From: an uncultured Alphaproteobacteria bacterium
Lineage (GTDB): Bacteria; Pseudomonadota; Alphaproteobacteria; CAAHEQ01; UBA3637
NCBI GenBank assembly: GCA_947627155.1
Contig: CANQUX010000002.1
Coordinates: 95,667-159,666 of the forward strand
Direction: 5' to 3'
Length of the DNA stretch: 64,000 bases
Part shown: one piece after another, positions 27,454 to 37,008 of the stretch
How the letters are laid out: the number at the start of each line of letters is the position of its first letter
Numbering within the stretch: position 1 is the stretch's first letter
Notes under the pieces: generated by a model
Told to the model about the DNA's origin: nothing
Databases searched by the model: none
Seen by the model: the letters and a program-made list of their open reading frames with translations, nothing else
Made by a program: the position numbers and the translations under genes

Positions 27454-27482
27454 ATCATAAAAAAATAAAATGTTTTTGTCAA
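27454..27482 (-). promoter_or_regulatory. Promoter of the CsoR-family gene
   Basis: TTGACA (27477-27482) and TATGAT (27454-27459) on the minus strand with a 17-bp spacer. The 100 bp beyond it toward 27606 are extremely AT-rich and show no gene. Confidence 0.65.
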
Positions 27483-27606
27483 CAAAAAACGATAATATTT
27501 TTCAAAAAAAGAGAAAAAATGTGTTATTTCTTATATAAAATAATTATTTTTCATAATATTATAACAAATAATAATTTATTAACAAAATATTGAGAATTTT
27601 TATTTT

Positions 27607-28542
27607 TCATTTTTTTAAGGCATTAAAAGTATGATTTTTCAGGAAATAAATACCCAAATAAATCAACGCCAAAAGAAACGGCAGAAAAAAATAAACGGCC
27701 CGATACACGAACAAACTGGCCAAAACAGCGCCCTTTTCCGCCATAGCATGCGGAAAAAGCAATAAAAACAATGAAGTAAACACACCCAATCCGCCCGGCA
27801 CTTGCGACACCAATGCCGTTATTTGCGCAATGGTATAAACAATAAAAACCGGTAAAAAGGGCGTTTCAAGATGATAGCGCAAAACGGAATAAAAAACAAC
27901 CGATACCAAAAAGTTATCGGCAAAACCCACCAACAATTGTAATCCCGTTAATCTTTTTGACGGAGCTTTTAAGGTGACACCGCCAATGCGAACGCTTCGT
28001 TTTGACTTGATGACCCAAAACCAATAACCCAAAAAAGCACAAACGATGAGAATTGAAACACCGTAATATGTTTCCAAATGCGATTTATCGGTTAAATCGG
28101 GCGTAAACGGCGTTAAAAGCGTGGCAATCACATAAATCAACCCCATCCCCATAAAAATCGTTAATGTTTCAAAGGCAATCAGCAGTAAAATTTGCGCACG
28201 GGGAACGCCGAGCGGCGTATAAAACAAATATCGAACGGCACCGCCCGAAATAAAGGCATGTCCGACCGTATTACTGACGGCAAACCCGACGGCTGATGTT
28301 TTAAAAACCGTTCGAAACGGCAGTTTATATCGAATATAATCCAATGCCAACACATCATAACACGCCAATGCAATAAAATCAGCAACAACAAATAAGCAGG
28401 CAATTAACAACACCCAAAGCGGCGTTGAACTCATTAACTGCCATACTTTTTCCCATCCCGCTTTTTCCACCTCTTTGATAATCAACCAAAGAGCCAAACC
28501 GAAAAAGAAAAAACTGATAAATTGAATGATCCGATTGAACAT
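27607..28542 (-). CDS. Lysylphosphatidylglycerol-synthase-type membrane protein (UPF0104)
   Basis: 311 aa with about eight hydrophobic helices. SNTVGHAFISGGAVRYLFY and QVPGGLGVFTSLFLLLFP are the hallmark segments of the LPG_synthase_TM/UPF0104 family. The cytosolic aminoacyltransferase domain of MprF is absent, so it is more likely a flippase-like or uncharacterised envelope protein. It lies just after the porin gene but beyond a strong terminator. Confidence 0.85.
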   Translation of the reverse strand: MFNRIIQFISFFFFGLALWLIIKEVEKAGWEKVWQLMSSTPLWVLLIACLFVVADFIALACYDVLALDYIRYKLPFRTVFKTSAVGFAVSNTVGHAFISGGAVRYLFYTPLGVPRAQILLLIAFETLTIFMGMGLIYVIATLLTPFTPDLTDKSHLETYYGVSILIVCAFLGYWFWVIKSKRSVRIGGVTLKAPSKRLTGLQLLVGFADNFLVSVVFYSVLRYHLETPFLPVFIVYTIAQITALVSQVPGGLGVFTSLFLLLFPHAMAEKGAVLASLFVYRAVYFFLPFLLALIYLGIYFLKNHTFNALKK

Positions 28543-28555
28543 TAAAATAAATCCG

Positions 28556-28592
28556 ATAAAAAAACGGCGGATTCTGTTTTTATCCGCCGTTT
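28556..28592 (-). terminator. Terminator of the porin gene
   Basis: ACGGCGGAT (28564-28572) pairs perfectly with ATCCGCCGT (28582-28590). On the minus strand a run of seven T follows, within 45 bp of the porin stop. Confidence 0.8.
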
Positions 28593-28598
28593 TATTTT

Positions 28599-30527
28599 CT
28601 AGAACATCATTGTTGCGCGAATGGAAGCAACCGTTGCCGTATTTGATTTTTGATTCAAGCCGGGATTAATGTAAAACTGCACATCGGGCGTGATCGTCAT
28701 AAACGAGCTGATGCCCCACGCCCAATAAGCCTCCAACATATTTTCAACCGAGCGCGAGCCTTCACCGTTTACGCCTTTATCCAATTTGTTCACGGCACCG
28801 GCAAAACCGATTTGATCCAACGCGTTTCGATTCAACGGGTTATTATAGACACCCCCCAGCACATACGATTGACTGATACCGTTCACACCTTTATTCACAC
28901 CGTTGGCACGCATAAACAAAGCTAATTTTTTACCCATATTTTGTTGTGCATTCACGCTCCATCCGCGTGTTTTTTCCGGTTGTTCCTCAACGGACGGCTG
29001 ATTATAGAGCAATACACTGATGATTGCCTGTCCCAATTTATTTTTCGGGTTAATCGTTCCGCTGACAAACGAGGTAAACTTTTTGCCCCAATGATTTGTG
29101 GAAATATTATTTCCGTCAATATTATGTGCATCTTGTCCGCCGGCGGATATACTCCAAAACGGATCGGGCGATATGGTTAAATAACCGCCTAAACTTGCCG
29201 ACGGATAGGTGCTTGAAGCATTTTGCGAAAACGATTCGTTGACAAAGTTAATTTGTTGGTTCGAATCGTAAGTCGTTCCGTCAAAATTATACATCGGAAA
29301 CTGTCCGAGCGTTACGCTGAGCCAATTTAATTTGCCGGGCATTTGATGCGTATAACTTAATTCATAGAAATAGTTTGCTTTTGTCGTATAATCGTTTAAA
29401 GGCGTTACCACCCCGATATTACTGCCGAGTTCGGCACCGTTACCGTTCCAATACCGCACCATTTCATATGCCAAATTGGCCGAACCGCTGCCCCATGTAT
29501 CCGATTGAAACATATCCCATGTGGCGGCACCGTAATATTGCGTTTGCCACGGGGTAATATGTCCCGAGGGTGCGCCGCGTTGCCCCATTAAAGAAACATC
29601 TAACGTATAGGATAAACCTGTCTCTTTCAATAATTCGTTTTTCGCTTGTGCATAAGCATTGGCCCAACTGTTCACATCTTTATCGGCACGGCTTAAAAAA
29701 GAAGGACTCGTTTCCTTTCTGCCGCGCGCCGTTTTACCGTGTACAATCGGTACCGGATGTGTTGTTTCATCGGTGCTTAATGCCGACACATCGCCACCGT
29801 TTCTGCCTTTCATGTTATTCCAAAGTGACATCGGCTTTCCGGTATCTTTCACAACAGGCTTTACAGGTTGTTTTTGCGCAGGTATTTTAGCGGAATGCGC
29901 CTTTACACCGTGTGTTTTTTGTATGGCCTCTTTATGCAGGCGCGATGCCTTTTCTTCATTGGTTTCCGTCATATTTTGCCACTTTTCTTTGGTTCCTTCT
30001 TTCACGTCTTGCCACTTTTCTTTGGTTCCTTCTTTCACGTCTTGCCATGTTTCTTTGGTTCCTTCCTTAACATCTTCCCATTTTTCGGATGAGGCATCTT
30101 TCACATCCTCCCACTTATCAGCCGTTGCATCTTTCACATCGCTCCATTTTTCAGCCGTTGCATCTTTCACGTCACTCCACTTTTCGGCGGTAACATCTTT
30201 TGTTTTTTGCCAAGTATCGGAGGCTTTTTCGGAAAGTGATTTTTGCTTTTGAATACTTAATTGCTCTCTTTTCACGGCGCGATCCCGCACCAACTGTTTT
30301 TGCGTGCGATTCAATTTTTCGGCTTTGGGACTTTTCTGAACTGCCGCATTGATTTGTGCCTTATTTTGTTCCGTTTGAACGGGATGCATCGGCGCTGCCC
30401 GACTACCGGTTAACCGATACGGCGGCGTACCGTTTTCATAAGTCGTTTGCATTTGTGCCTCAGCGTCCTGCGTCCAACATAAAAACCCCAAAATACCCGT
30501 CAAAAAATAAAAATGTACTTTTTGCAT
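28599..30527 (-). CDS. OprB-type carbohydrate porin with N-terminal 11-residue repeats
   Basis: The signal peptide (1-25) ends at DAEAQ. Residues about 100-197 hold eight copies of an 11-residue unit of the type TAEKWSDVKDA, forming an amphipathic helix. From about 280 the sequence matches OprB porins: TGLSYTLDVSLMGQRG, WQTQYYGAATWDM, a series of alternating strands, and a terminal Phe for outer-membrane insertion. OprB porins pass sugars. The helical repeat domain is not part of ordinary OprB and may span the periplasm. 642 aa; monocistronic with its own terminator. Confidence 0.86.
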   Translation of the reverse strand: MQKVHFYFLTGILGFLCWTQDAEAQMQTTYENGTPPYRLTGSRAAPMHPVQTEQNKAQINAAVQKSPKAEKLNRTQKQLVRDRAVKREQLSIQKQKSLSEKASDTWQKTKDVTAEKWSDVKDATAEKWSDVKDATADKWEDVKDASSEKWEDVKEGTKETWQDVKEGTKEKWQDVKEGTKEKWQNMTETNEEKASRLHKEAIQKTHGVKAHSAKIPAQKQPVKPVVKDTGKPMSLWNNMKGRNGGDVSALSTDETTHPVPIVHGKTARGRKETSPSFLSRADKDVNSWANAYAQAKNELLKETGLSYTLDVSLMGQRGAPSGHITPWQTQYYGAATWDMFQSDTWGSGSANLAYEMVRYWNGNGAELGSNIGVVTPLNDYTTKANYFYELSYTHQMPGKLNWLSVTLGQFPMYNFDGTTYDSNQQINFVNESFSQNASSTYPSASLGGYLTISPDPFWSISAGGQDAHNIDGNNISTNHWGKKFTSFVSGTINPKNKLGQAIISVLLYNQPSVEEQPEKTRGWSVNAQQNMGKKLALFMRANGVNKGVNGISQSYVLGGVYNNPLNRNALDQIGFAGAVNKLDKGVNGEGSRSVENMLEAYWAWGISSFMTITPDVQFYINPGLNQKSNTATVASIRATMMF

Positions 30528-30556
30528 AATAAAATTCCCCCATCATAAAATTTGAA

Positions 30557-30562
30557 ATTATA
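30557..30562 (-). promoter_or_regulatory. Likely -10 box of the porin gene
   Basis: TATAAT on the minus strand 30 bp before the start codon. The -35 region is weak (TAGTCA at 17 bp), so an activator may be needed. Confidence 0.4.
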
Positions 30563-30644
30563 AAAAAACATCAAACAATTGACTAGGTCTTTCACTTCAA
30601 CAAATGCAATAAAAGAAAGCCCAAAGAATATAAAATTTTTTGTT

Positions 30645-32897
30645 TCAATTAAATTTATCCGATGAAGAACCTGATAACACATCCGGTAAAACAGTTGTAA
30701 TATGCAAATCAGCTATTCTGTCCATTTCATCAGCTTTTCTGGTAATATACGGCGGAATAGCCGGCGCCGGCTTTAATTCCGATCGTTTTTTATATTCCGG
30801 CACTTTATCGTAAAGCGGCGTTGTTACTTTGTTAATCGGTCTGTCTAAATGGCCGGCATATAAAACAAGTTGTTTGTTGGGTGCCATATTTAACAAACCG
30901 CTACCGCTCACGACCGAATCGGCCAATGTTTTGATTTTGCGCTTAATCGGGAAATATAAATCAAAACCCACCTTAACCTGTTTCGGCCCGGGCAGTAAAG
31001 GACCTGTCCAATCAAACCAACTCCATGAACGATCATAAGAACTTCTATCCACTTTGGTATAAGGCGTAATGCCTTTTGTCAGAACGTTTCTTGTTTCGGG
31101 ATTATTTTGTCGTTTAATAATTTTAGCCGCCACCGAACTCATAATAATATCGGCTGTTTCCTGACTGTATTTTGAAGAAATTTGATGCCAATCCTGCACG
31201 CAAACCAAAAATTTGTTTTGTTTCACCCGTCCGAAAATAATCCCGTCCGTAATGCTTTCCAGCGAAGGCATATGTTGAAATTCATCTAAAATAAAGCCGA
31301 CGGAACACGGGCCGACTTTGCCCTCACCAGGGCCAAATAACATTAAATGTTGCGTGGCCATGTTAATAAACAAGGTACTTAACAAAACGGAAGACTTTAA
31401 ATCTTCATACGGCACCGACATATAAATGGTTACCGGTTTATATTGTCCGGTTTCTTTATCTTTAATGCCGCGCAGCTGGTCATAATTGAAATCGTTTAAC
31501 GAGGTACGACACCGAACGGCGGAATTTTTAAAAATATTCACGCCGGACAAGGCCATTGACATAACTGATCCGCGTTGCTTATCGGGCAAACTCAACACCT
31601 GATTTAATTCCAAAAGCGTTCGTCTGCCGTAACCGTAATAAGCCGTTTCCAACACAATTTGCTCAAAAATCATTTGCCATGCATCTAAATCCAAAGCTGT
31701 TATATCCTGATTTTTCTGTCGCTCGGCAATTTCCGCATTACACCGAATCTGCGCGGTATTGATAATATCCAGCAACATGGCAAAACAGGCATCTTGTCCG
31801 CGCCACTCATCGGGAATTAAATCCCATGTTCCCACGGGTAAATAATTATTCAAGGTGATTTTATGTTGTTTAGCCTTTTCTTTGGCGGCCAAAACTTCGG
31901 GAAAATCACGCATGGATTCATAATAGGTTATTAAAATGTCATAATCTTCATCATCCAAAGCTTTCTTTTTAATTCGAGACAGAAAATAATCATTTGCCTG
32001 CGCCTGATCCACTTTTCCGCACAAATAGCCGGCCAATCCCGTTAAACAACCGCGTCCCGTTTTAACCCAATAGGGATCGGTACCGGAAGGGCCGTCGGGA
32101 ATTAAAAAGGAAATCAAATTATCAATATACCCTTCGCGCCCGTCTTGTAACGACGGCAAATTGCCGGGACCGATCGGATTCCAAGACGGCCAATAAATGC
32201 CCTTTTCTTTATGATCTTTTCCCATCCAGTTCATTTTAAAGACAGGCCCGAGCGTTGCCCGATAACCGCTTGTTAACTTTGCAATTTCACCTTTCGGATC
32301 GTGTATAATGAGCGTTGAATCCGTATCCTCTAAAATAGAGGGAATAATCACGCCCATCGTTTTCCCCGAGCCCGGTGCGCCGATACAAAAAACCGACCGA
32401 CAATCAGGCATTTTCATTTTCCGACCGGCAAACAAACCCAATAACAAATGTTTACCCGCATATAACCCCATTTTTTCAATATCTTTTACCGAAGCTTCGC
32501 GTCCGTCGCCAAATCGTTGCGGAAACAAATAATAAGGATTGGCATGACAAATCCACAATTCATAAAAGAAAAAAGCCCCCATCGGAATGAGCGGTATACG
32601 CCACGCGGCAAAACTGTACCAATTAAAATGACGCGGCTCATCAAAGCAAAACATTTTAAACCACCGCCAATAATCCGATAAAGGCAAACTGAATTGACCC
32701 TGAAAAAACACTTTGGTGAAATAAGAAGCATAAATTTCAAAAATATTATTCTCAAAATGAGAAGAAATAATCTGAGACAAGGGTAACCAAATTAAGGCGC
32801 ACACCCAAAACAGAACAAAACCCAACAAAGCGCGCCATGACCACCATTTGAGGCAGTTTCTGGTTGATATTTTTTCGGGCGCCCATCTGATAACCAT
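30645..32897 (-). CDS. VirD4/TraG-type type IV secretion coupling ATPase
   Basis: Two N-terminal membrane helices (about 22-43 and 98-118) precede the P-loop GAPGSGKT (173-180). IHDPKGEIAKLTSGYRA follows, and the Walker B region is GFILDEFQHMPSLESI. These are the hallmarks of coupling proteins that bring DNA or effectors to a type IV secretion channel. The 750 aa exceed VirD4 of Agrobacterium, mainly by an insert near 280-420. No channel genes are in the window. The gene starts 2 bp after the pentapeptide gene stop and shares its transcript. Confidence 0.92.
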   Translation of the reverse strand: MVIRWAPEKISTRNCLKWWSWRALLGFVLFWVCALIWLPLSQIISSHFENNIFEIYASYFTKVFFQGQFSLPLSDYWRWFKMFCFDEPRHFNWYSFAAWRIPLIPMGAFFFYELWICHANPYYLFPQRFGDGREASVKDIEKMGLYAGKHLLLGLFAGRKMKMPDCRSVFCIGAPGSGKTMGVIIPSILEDTDSTLIIHDPKGEIAKLTSGYRATLGPVFKMNWMGKDHKEKGIYWPSWNPIGPGNLPSLQDGREGYIDNLISFLIPDGPSGTDPYWVKTGRGCLTGLAGYLCGKVDQAQANDYFLSRIKKKALDDEDYDILITYYESMRDFPEVLAAKEKAKQHKITLNNYLPVGTWDLIPDEWRGQDACFAMLLDIINTAQIRCNAEIAERQKNQDITALDLDAWQMIFEQIVLETAYYGYGRRTLLELNQVLSLPDKQRGSVMSMALSGVNIFKNSAVRCRTSLNDFNYDQLRGIKDKETGQYKPVTIYMSVPYEDLKSSVLLSTLFINMATQHLMLFGPGEGKVGPCSVGFILDEFQHMPSLESITDGIIFGRVKQNKFLVCVQDWHQISSKYSQETADIIMSSVAAKIIKRQNNPETRNVLTKGITPYTKVDRSSYDRSWSWFDWTGPLLPGPKQVKVGFDLYFPIKRKIKTLADSVVSGSGLLNMAPNKQLVLYAGHLDRPINKVTTPLYDKVPEYKKRSELKPAPAIPPYITRKADEMDRIADLHITTVLPDVLSGSSSDKFN

Positions 32898-32899
32898 AT

Positions 32900-34618
32900 T
32901 TATCCTTTCGTTTTCCCTTTGACCGGACGCATATTCTGCGCTTTTCCGACAACCCGCATCGGCCCTTTTTCCCGCACAATTTGAGATATTTCTTCAATCG
33001 TATAACCGGCATTCGTTAAATCATGAACGGTTTCTTCATCATCTGTCGGCTTAACGGGTTTCGGCGGTTTTGAGCGTTGCGACGATATTTCTTCATAAGC
33101 CGAACGGGCTTCTTTCTCCTGCTTTTCAATTTCTGCCTGTCGTTTTAAGCGCTCCTGTTCGGCATAATAGGCATTTTTTGCCATTTCGGCCGTTACTTTG
33201 ATTTCGGCTTTCTTTTCATGCGCTTCGGTATGCGACACAATCATTTGCGGAACATTTTCCGAAGAACGGGTTTGAGGAATAACCTTTGGCTCCGCCGCTG
33301 CTTGCGTTTGATGAACGGAAACAGACATCTCTTTTTTATTGAAATCAGTCGAATTATTTTCAAGGCGCGCCCGATTCGATCCTTCAAAGAAAGAGCGCAT
33401 CAATGATTCGGCCGACATATTTTTGTTTCGGGGCATTGTTTCATCACTCGACTTTATTTGAACACCCGCTTGTTTCGACATTTGTTCAATTGATTGATTG
33501 CCCGCTTGACTTTCCGCTTGCGCCCTTGATTGCAAAATCGACAAAGGTGCCTTTTTATCCGATATTTGTTCGTCTGTTTGCTTATCCGGCACAGGTTTTT
33601 GTTCTTTGGTTTCAAAATTTTCTTTTACGATTTGATTTTCGGTTAAAGCCTGCGCTTTTGATGGCGCTTGTTTTTGTTCAAGTTCTTCTTGTAATTTCTT
33701 TTGACGTTCAGCCTCTTTTTGTGCTTGTTCTGCATGAAATTTTTGAATGCCCCAAGCGCGATTTTCCTCCCGTTCGGGTTCTTTTTTCAACGGACGCCGA
33801 CTGTTTTTTGTTGGCGCGCCTTTTTTCTTTTTGTTTTTAACTTGTTCCTGTCGATATTTTTCAAGCGCTTCTTCCCGATCCAGCATAATTTTGCGACATA
33901 ATCTTTCGCGTGTTTTTTCTTTTGTTTTTCTCACATCTAAACAATAACTGTTCCAACCGCTTAAACTCATCAGCTGCTTCGGATCAATGTAGGTGCCGCA
34001 TAAATTGATACCGTCCAACGCAAAAACGGATAAATCAATATCCGTTAAGTCTACTTTGGAAAAATCCAACCGCCGCACATCCAAACAAATCAAATCTTCT
34101 TTCGAAAGCGTGCGAATATCAATTTCTCCGCTTTCAATCAGACGAATGATTTTTTCAAGTTCCGTTAAATATTTTTCGGCCTCTTCATCAAAAAAGGCTT
34201 TTTCCGTTTTATTATGCTTAAAAAACGTTCGCTTAAAGGTAGCACCCGTAAAATCACAACCGCTCAAATCAGCATCTTCAAAATAAGCCTCATCGAAGCA
34301 ACAGTTGGAAAAATCGGCATTTTGCGCTTTTGTTTTATAAAAAACGGCGCCTTTAAAGTTACACCCGTCAAACAAACCGCCCGATAAATCGGCGCCTTTG
34401 AGATTCAGCCCCGAAAAATCGCACCCCGATAACGCTTTACCGCTTCGCACCGCTTCAATCAGTCGAACGGCTCGTTCATCGGAGCGATAATCATTGCGCT
34501 CGGAGGGCAGAACAAACGCCGATCCCTCTTTTTGCCCTAAGGAAAAATAAATCATATCGGCATCGGTTACTTTCACGTCTGCCGTTTTTTTTGCCGGTCG
34601 TTTTAATTCTTGTTCCAT
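32900..34618 (-). CDS. Pentapeptide-repeat protein with long charged coiled-coil tail
   Basis: From the ATG at 34618 the protein has 572 aa. Residues about 60-150 are pentapeptide repeats (A(D/N)LSG, CDFTG type: LSGCDFSGLNLKGADLSGG), with a second short block near 185-215. The remainder is Gln/Glu/Lys-rich, low complexity, ending with KGPMRVVGKAQNMRPVKG. Pentapeptide repeats build a right-handed beta helix for protein contacts. Coupling to the VirD4 gene suggests an adaptor or substrate for it (inference). A start 17 codons earlier is possible, but a TATAAT lies between the two. Confidence 0.82.
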   Translation of the reverse strand: MEQELKRPAKKTADVKVTDADMIYFSLGQKEGSAFVLPSERNDYRSDERAVRLIEAVRSGKALSGCDFSGLNLKGADLSGGLFDGCNFKGAVFYKTKAQNADFSNCCFDEAYFEDADLSGCDFTGATFKRTFFKHNKTEKAFFDEEAEKYLTELEKIIRLIESGEIDIRTLSKEDLICLDVRRLDFSKVDLTDIDLSVFALDGINLCGTYIDPKQLMSLSGWNSYCLDVRKTKEKTRERLCRKIMLDREEALEKYRQEQVKNKKKKGAPTKNSRRPLKKEPEREENRAWGIQKFHAEQAQKEAERQKKLQEELEQKQAPSKAQALTENQIVKENFETKEQKPVPDKQTDEQISDKKAPLSILQSRAQAESQAGNQSIEQMSKQAGVQIKSSDETMPRNKNMSAESLMRSFFEGSNRARLENNSTDFNKKEMSVSVHQTQAAAEPKVIPQTRSSENVPQMIVSHTEAHEKKAEIKVTAEMAKNAYYAEQERLKRQAEIEKQEKEARSAYEEISSQRSKPPKPVKPTDDEETVHDLTNAGYTIEEISQIVREKGPMRVVGKAQNMRPVKGKTKG

Positions 34619-34624
34619 GGCTTC

Positions 34625-34630
34625 ATTATA
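34625..34630 (-). promoter_or_regulatory. TATAAT placed for a leaderless transcript
   Basis: On the minus strand TATAAT ends 6 bases before the ATG at 34618, so a start site 7 bases downstream would fall on the start codon. No ribosome site precedes that ATG. The -35 match is poor. Confidence 0.4.
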
Positions 34631-34662
34631 ACACATAATCTTAAAAAAGAAACAAAAAAAAG

Positions 34663-34691
34663 ATGACAACTCAAAATTCTTGTGATATGAT
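34663..34691 (+). promoter_or_regulatory. Promoter of the lspA operon
   Basis: ATGACA (34663-34668) and TATGAT (34686-34691), 17-bp spacer, 20 bp before the ATG. GAAAGGAAA is the ribosome site. Confidence 0.6.
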
Positions 34692-34711
34692 GAGCCGTTG
34701 AAAGGAAAAAG

Positions 34712-35167
34712 ATGATTTATCTGATTTGCTCACTGACCGTTATACTGGATCAATTGACGAAATATTTAGCCGTTTCGCATCTGCCAGAGCATCAATTTGT
34801 TCCCGTTTGTCCTTTTTTCAATTTCTTTTTAACTTACAATAAAGGCGTGAGCTTTTCTTTTTTATGGCTGGATACGGCTTACGGGCCTTATGTGTTAAGC
34901 CTGCTTTCGCTGGTTATTTGTCTCGGTCTTGTTTACTGGATAATCCGCGAATCCGATCAATTTATGAAAGCTTGTTTGGCATTGGTGTTGGGCGGCGCAC
35001 TCGGCAATGTTATTGATCGCGTGCGAATCGGCAGCGTTATTGATTTTCTTGATTTTTATTATCATTCTTATCATTGGCCCGCCTTTAACATAGCCGATAC
35101 GGCCATTTGTTGCGGTGCGGGTCTTTTATTTCTCAAACTGTTTTTACAAAAGAAGGAAAAAAAATGA
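34712..35167 (+). CDS. lspA: Lipoprotein signal peptidase
   Basis: This inner-membrane aspartyl protease removes the signal peptide from diacylglyceryl prolipoproteins. Four hydrophobic helices are visible. GALGNVIDRVRIGSVIDF contributes the first catalytic Asp (about Asp111) and FNIADTAI the second (Asp129). 151 aa. It overlaps the following small lipoprotein gene (ATGA), itself a likely substrate. Confidence 0.96.
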   Translation: MIYLICSLTVILDQLTKYLAVSHLPEHQFVPVCPFFNFFLTYNKGVSFSFLWLDTAYGPYVLSLLSLVICLGLVYWIIRESDQFMKACLALVLGGALGNVIDRVRIGSVIDFLDFYYHSYHWPAFNIADTAICCGAGLLFLKLFLQKKEKK

Positions 35168-35367
35168 AAAAAATACTCTTTATTATTCCGTTACTTATTT
35201 TCATCAATGCATGCAGTGGCGAATCAAAGCCGCCTTTGGAAAGCACGCAAATTGTTGACGGCAAATCCATTGTTATGCCGCCCGAGTTTTATGTTTTACC
35301 CAAAGCATCAACTCCCGCAAAAGCACCCGAAGGTACAGCCGCATCAGATAACAATCAATCAAAATAA
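35164..35367 (+). CDS. Small lipoprotein, short DUF3035/BamF-like
   Basis: The 67-aa protein has a lipoprotein signal with lipobox INAC, lipidated at Cys17. VMPPEFYVLPKA resembles the PP-D/E-F motif of DUF3035 proteins, which follow lspA in many alphaproteobacteria and in Caulobacter join the Bam outer-membrane assembly complex. It is much shorter than usual, so the assignment rests on position and that motif. The ATG at 35164 overlaps the lspA stop; an earlier frame inside lspA is rejected. Confidence 0.7.
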   Translation: MKKILFIIPLLIFINACSGESKPPLESTQIVDGKSIVMPPEFYVLPKASTPAKAPEGTAASDNNQSK

Positions 35368-35379
35368 AAGGATAGAATC

Positions 35380-36993
35380 ATGATTCATACGACCTTGGCG
35401 GAACACGCCGAAACCATTCGAAATATGAACTTACGCCAAGCTTTTCGGGAAGATGAAAATCGCTTTCAAAAGTTTTCCGCTTCATTTGAAAATCAAATTT
35501 TATTGGATTATTCCAAAAATCTCATCACCGATGAAACCATGTCGCTCTTGCTTCAATGGGCAAAAGAAGCACATCTGAAAGAAAAAATCAATGCCATGAT
35601 GCAAGGCGAAAAAATTAACACAACGGAAAATCGGGCGGTGTTACATACCGCGTTACGCAATCGGGATAATCACCCGATTGAGGTTGACGGTAAAGACGTT
35701 ATGCCCGAAATTAACCGGGTGTTGGAGCAAATGCACCGGTTTTCCGATCAAGTGCGCAACGGCTCGTGGAAAGGTGCTACGGGAAAAGCCGTAACAGATG
35801 TTGTGAATATCGGCATCGGCGGTTCCGATTTGGGGCCGGCCATGGCTCACGATGCTTTGGCCTTTTATCGCATTGATTCCCTTCGCTTTCACTTTGTTTC
35901 CAACGTTGACGGAACGGATATTGCCGAAACATTGAAAAAATGCAATCCCGAAACAACGCTTTTTATTATTTCTTCCAAAACGTTCACCACGCAAGAAACG
36001 CTGACAAATGCGCAAACGGCGCGCAAGTGGCTGGTGCAAAAATTGGGAGAAAATGCCATTGAAAAGCATTTCGTTGCCGTTTCCACCAACAAAGAAGGCG
36101 TTGAAGCCTTTGGAATCAATCCGGAAAATATGTTTGTTTTTTGGGATTTTGTCGGCGGTCGCTATTCGCTTTGGTCTGCCATCGGTTTATCGCTGATGAT
36201 CGGTATCGGTTATACGCATTTTACGGAAATGCTTGCCGGCGCGCACGCCATGGATAAACATTTTCAAGAAACGCCGTTTGAAAAAAATCTGCCGGTCATT
36301 TTGGGCGTTATCGGTGCGTGGTATGCCTCTTATTTGGGTGCCGAATCTTATGCCGTTTTGCCTTACGATCAATATTTGCATCGGCTGCCGGCTTATTTGC
36401 AGCAATTGGATATGGAAAGCAACGGTAAAAGCGTTCAAAAAACGGGCGATGCCGTTACGCTTTCAACCGGTCCCGTTCTGTTCGGTGCGGCAGGCACAAA
36501 CGGACAGCATTCGTTTTATCAGCTCATTCATCAAGGCACACATCTCATTCCGACCGATTTTATCGCGCCCGTTTTTTCGCTGAACGAATCGGTGGGACAG
36601 CATGATATTTTACTTGCCAATTTTATTGCCCAGCCCGAAGCTTTAATGACCGGTAAAACGGCCGACGAACTGCGTGCGCAAGGCGTTGATGAAAAGCTCA
36701 TTCCGTTTCGCACTTTTTCCGGCAATCGACCGAGCAACACGCTTTTAATTGAAAGAATCACGCCTTACACTTTCGGTGCCTTAATTGCTTTATATGAACA
36801 TAAAGTCTTTACCCAAGGCGTTTTGTGGAACGTAAACAGCTTTGATCAATTCGGCGTTGAGCTGGGGAAACAGCTGGCGAAAAACGTTTTAACGGAGCTT
36901 GTTGATTCCAATCAACCGCTTCATCACGATTCCTCCACGAATGCGCTTATTCAAACCGTTCGGCAAAAAAGAAATGCGTTAAAGAATAAATAA
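35380..36993 (+). CDS. pgi: Glucose-6-phosphate isomerase
   Basis: It interconverts glucose-6-phosphate and fructose-6-phosphate. [15 protein letters not shown] and [17 protein letters not shown] bind the phosphate. [16 protein letters not shown] and [14 protein letters not shown] are signature segments, and the C-terminal [15 protein letters not shown] is typical. 537 aa. It sits 12 bp after the lipoprotein gene and 15 bp before mutL on one transcript. Confidence 0.97.
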   Translation: MIHTTLAEHAETIRNMNLRQAFREDENRFQKFSASFENQILLDYSKNLITDETMSLLLQWAKEAHLKEKINAMMQGEKINTTENRAVLHTALRNRDNHPIEVDGKDVMPEINRVLEQMHRFSDQVRNGSWKGATGKAVTDVVNIGIGGSDLGPAMAHDALAFYRIDSLRFHFVSNVDGTDIAETLKKCNPETTLFIISSKTFTTQETLTNAQTARKWLVQKLGENAIEKHFVAVSTNKEGVEAFGINPENMFVFWDFVGGRYSLWSAIGLSLMIGIGYTHFTEMLAGAHAMDKHFQETPFEKNLPVILGVIGAWYASYLGAESYAVLPYDQYLHRLPAYLQQLDMESNGKSVQKTGDAVTLSTGPVLFGAAGTNGQHSFYQLIHQGTHLIPTDFIAPVFSLNESVGQHDILLANFIAQPEALMTGKTADELRAQGVDEKLIPFRTFSGNRPSNTLLIERITPYTFGALIALYEHKVFTQGVLWNVNSFDQFGVELGKQLAKNVLTELVDSNQPLHHDSSTNALIQTVRQKRNALKNK

Positions 36994-37008
36994 AGGAACG
37001 AAAAGCTG

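Noticed and set aside
29659..30252. Plus-strand 197-codon frame opposite the porin repeats
   Set aside because: Shadow of the 11-residue repeats; composition (Ser/Phe/His repeats) and lack of a ribosome site argue against it.
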